A stretch of DNA of 7,369 bases from Marinilabilia sp964403175 (GTDB lineage Bacteria > Bacteroidota > Bacteroidia > Bacteroidales > Marinilabiliaceae): positions 1 through 7,369 of the forward strand of contig CAYOFH010000162.1 of assembly GCA_964403175.1 (NCBI GenBank), in the 5' to 3' direction. The translations under genes were made by a program, and so were the position numbers. The notes beneath the pieces are model-generated. The model had not been told where the DNA came from. It did no database searches and saw only the letters and a list, made by a program, of their open reading frames with translations. Positions 5,498 through 7,369 of this stretch are shown here, piece after piece (within the stretch, counting starts at the first letter, position 1; every line of letters starts with the position of its first letter).

Positions 5498-7369
5498 TTA
5501 TTCTGTACTGTATTCACAAGGTATGGTGAAATAGAATTCTGAACCTTTCCGGGGTTCCGACTCAAACCATATTTCACCTCTCATTATGGTTACCAGACTT
5601 TTGGTTATTGCCAGTCCCAGACCGGTACCGCCAAATCGTCTGATGGAGGTTTCATCAATCTGCCGGAAACGTTCAAAAATAATGTTTTTGTATTTGTGAT
5701 CAATGCCCTGACCGGTATCTTTTACGAAGAACAGAATATTATTTTCGTCCTGAAATGAATATCCAATTTGTATGGTTCCTTTTTCTGTAAATTTTATTGC
5801 ATTGGTAAGCAGGTTTAATAGTATTTGATGTAGACGGTAAGGATCGGCGAGAATGATGAATTTTGCATTTTCGTTCTCATGCTTAACCAAAAGTTGAATG
5901 TTTTTACTGTGTTGATCAATAATGTTTTGTGAAATTTTCTGCAGATCGTCAAGCAGAGTATGTAAATCAAATTTTTCTTTATTAATTTTTAATTGCCCGG
6001 ATTCAATTTTTGAAATGTCAATAATATCGTTGATAATGTTAAGCAGGTTTTCTCCACTGTTTTTGATTACTTTGAGATACCTGTATCGTTCTTGAGTATC
6101 AAGCAGATCGTTTAAAATCAGGTCGGTAAATCCCAGAATGGCATTCATGGGAGTCCGGATTTCATGAGACATATTTGCCAGAAATGCTGATTTCAGACGG
6201 TCGCTTTCCTCCGCTTTTTCCTTGGCTTCTTTGAGCTGATCTTCAAATTCTTTCTGGGATTGAATCTCAGCAATGGTTCCAACCATCCTTACCGGTTGAT
6301 GTTCTAAATCTCTTTCAATAATTTTACCATGTATGGAAAACCAGAAAAACTGTTTATTCTTGGTCAGCATTCTTGATTCACAACGGAATACAGTAGTTTT
6401 TCCTGCCTTATACATTTGAAAAGCTTCTGAAAGCTGTTGGTGATCGTCAGGATGAAAGAGTTTTTTGTAATTGGAAATAGTGAAATCTATTTCATTGGGA
6501 TTACTGTATTTTAATAACATGGCAGATCTCTGGCTCAGGAAAACTTCTCCCGTTCTGAAATCCACATCCCAAAGCCCTTCATTGGCTCCTTCCAGTGCCA
6601 TCTCAAGGCGGCTTTCGCTGTGGGTAAGCTCCTTTTGGGCATTTCTTTTTTGATCGATAACCCGCAGAAGTACAATGATTACAATAACCAGAAAGGTGAG
6701 CACGGAAATGATGATAATAATTTCCTGTTTAAACCGGTCAAACGGACTTTCAGGCTTGTTTAATAAAATACCGGGTGGAACGAGTTTGTAAAAATCCAAA
6801 CCATTTTTGTTGGCCTGTCTGTAATCCAATGCAAGAACTTCACGGGTTGGAGTAAGCCACGGTCGGGTGGAAGTACCTTCCAGCATTTCTTTCATTATTA
6901 TTCCGGCTTCCCGTCCCTGATGAATTCCTCTGATTACTACTCCGCCAACAATAAAATCCTGAAAAAGAAAATCCCAGTTACTGTAAACAGGAACTTTGCA
7001 ATTGTCAATAATCAGCGATGCTTCCTGGGCCATTTCGCGTGCAAACCCTTCTCTGTTGATGTAGAGACTGAGGAGGTAGATAGCTTTCCCGTCTGAGCAT
7101 ATAGTTTGTAATTTCGATTTTAGTTGTTCCGGGCTTTCAGCATAAAGTAGTTGGTATTTTAGAGAGGGGTAGTGATTCCCGGCAGCTTCTGTAAATTGAT
7201 TTGAAAATATTGGTCCCGATATGGTCGAGTCTGATATAACAATTAATTCTTCCAGTTCGGGCTGAAGAGTTTTGATTACTTTGAGGGTACTGTCTATATT
7301 GATTTGTTCATTAATCCCTTTATATCGGGTTGTGTCGATTTCATACCTTTCAATATTGTTGATGCCACC
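5498..7369 (-). CDS. Membrane sensor histidine kinase with ABC-substrate-binding-like sensor domain and PAS, 5' end missing
   Basis: The frame stays open to the right edge, giving 623 visible residues; the ATG at 7033 is internal. Numbered from the edge: residues 1-190 read as an extracytoplasmic periplasmic-binding domain of the ABC_sub_bind type (ELIVISDSTISG; a YSNWDF segment followed by IVGGVVIRGIHQGREAG at about 129-155). One transmembrane helix follows at about 217-238 (bases near 6657-6721), then a PAS domain (about 250-370, with EGLWDVDFRTGEV), a short coiled coil, and HisKA with the phosphoacceptor in NMSHEIRTPMNAILGF (His402, codon 6164-6166). The HATPase_c domain has N box NLLTNAIKF at 519-527, G1 DTGQGID at 551-557 and G2 GGTGLGL at 580-586. 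It ends soon after the ATPase domain, with no receiver domain. The missing N-terminus should carry a signal peptide or first membrane helix. It probably senses a small ligand outside the membrane and phosphorylates a separate response regulator, none of which is visible. It forms an operon with rsmE. Confidence 0.92.
   Translation of the reverse strand, partial: GGINNIERYEIDTTRYKGINEQINIDSTLKVIKTLQPELEELIVISDSTISGPIFSNQFTEAAGNHYPSLKYQLLYAESPEQLKSKLQTICSDGKAIYLLSLYINREGFAREMAQEASLIIDNCKVPVYSNWDFLFQDFIVGGVVIRGIHQGREAGIIMKEMLEGTSTRPWLTPTREVLALDYRQANKNGLDFYKLVPPGILLNKPESPFDRFKQEIIIIISVLTFLVIVIIVLLRVIDQKRNAQKELTHSESRLEMALEGANEGLWDVDFRTGEVFLSQRSAMLLKYSNPNEIDFTISNYKKLFHPDDHQQLSEAFQMYKAGKTTVFRCESRMLTKNKQFFWFSIHGKIIERDLEHQPVRMVGTIAEIQSQKEFEDQLKEAKEKAEESDRLKSAFLANMSHEIRTPMNAILGFTDLILNDLLDTQERYRYLKVIKNSGENLLNIINDIIDISKIESGQLKINKEKFDLHTLLDDLQKISQNIIDQHSKNIQLLVKHENENAKFIILADPYRLHQILLNLLTNAIKFTEKGTIQIGYSFQDENNILFFVKDTGQGIDHKYKNIIFERFRQIDETSIRRFGGTGLGLAITKSLVTIMRGEIWFESEPRKGSEFYFTIPCEYSTE

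Noticed and set aside
7031..7033. ATG as the translation start of the histidine kinase
   Set aside because: No stop codon occurs in frame from 7033 to 7369 on the minus strand, and the upstream residues complete a binding-protein-like sensor domain; the start is off the edge.
1..7369. Mobile elements, defence system, CRISPR, tRNA or rRNA
   Set aside because: No transposase, integrase, direct-repeat array, target-site duplication, cloverleaf or rRNA-like sequence was seen; the genes are ordinary chromosomal families with similar base composition.

Overview
The window looks like a chromosomal segment of a Bacteroidota bacterium, probably Bacteroidales or a relative such as Marinilabiliales. 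The evidence is indirect: TAnnTTTG-type promoter boxes (TACTTTTG at 2284-2291 and 4057-4064), start codons without Shine-Dalgarno sequences, moderate GC with AT-rich spacers, and protein sequences that read like this phylum. No rRNA, tRNA, CRISPR array, insertion sequence or phage gene was seen.

Layout. (1) Bases 2-2104 (+) are the C-terminal 700 codons of a DNA polymerase III alpha-type polymerase whose beginning lies off the left edge. It keeps the catalytic aspartates but ends just after the OB fold, as in short, DnaE2-like alternative polymerases. (2) Bases 2105-2329 hold a degenerate six-copy 8-bp tandem repeat and a promoter. (3) Bases 2330-3976 (+) encode a complete long-type PPi-dependent phosphofructokinase, followed by a strong intrinsic terminator at 4001-4051. 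(4) A second promoter box lies at the end of that terminator and is followed by a leader of about 200 bases with a T10 tract and an AATT repeat. (5) Bases 4275-4673 (+) encode an Rrf2-family regulator with three cysteines that could bind an Fe-S cluster. (6) On the minus strand, a membrane sensor histidine kinase (5498-7369, N-terminus off the right edge) and rsmE (4778-5491) lie six bases apart and are probably co-transcribed, ending at a hairpin at 4680-4712 that faces rrf2.

The genes do not form one pathway. They cover DNA repair or alternative replication (DnaE), central carbon metabolism (Pfp), redox- or Fe-S-type regulation (Rrf2), and a ribosome-modification gene paired with a signalling kinase. 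No new multi-gene system is evident. The points most worth checking are the ABC-substrate-binding-like sensor domain on the kinase and its pairing with rsmE, the cysteine spacing of the Rrf2 protein and its long leader, the 8-bp tandem repeat, and the short DnaE.
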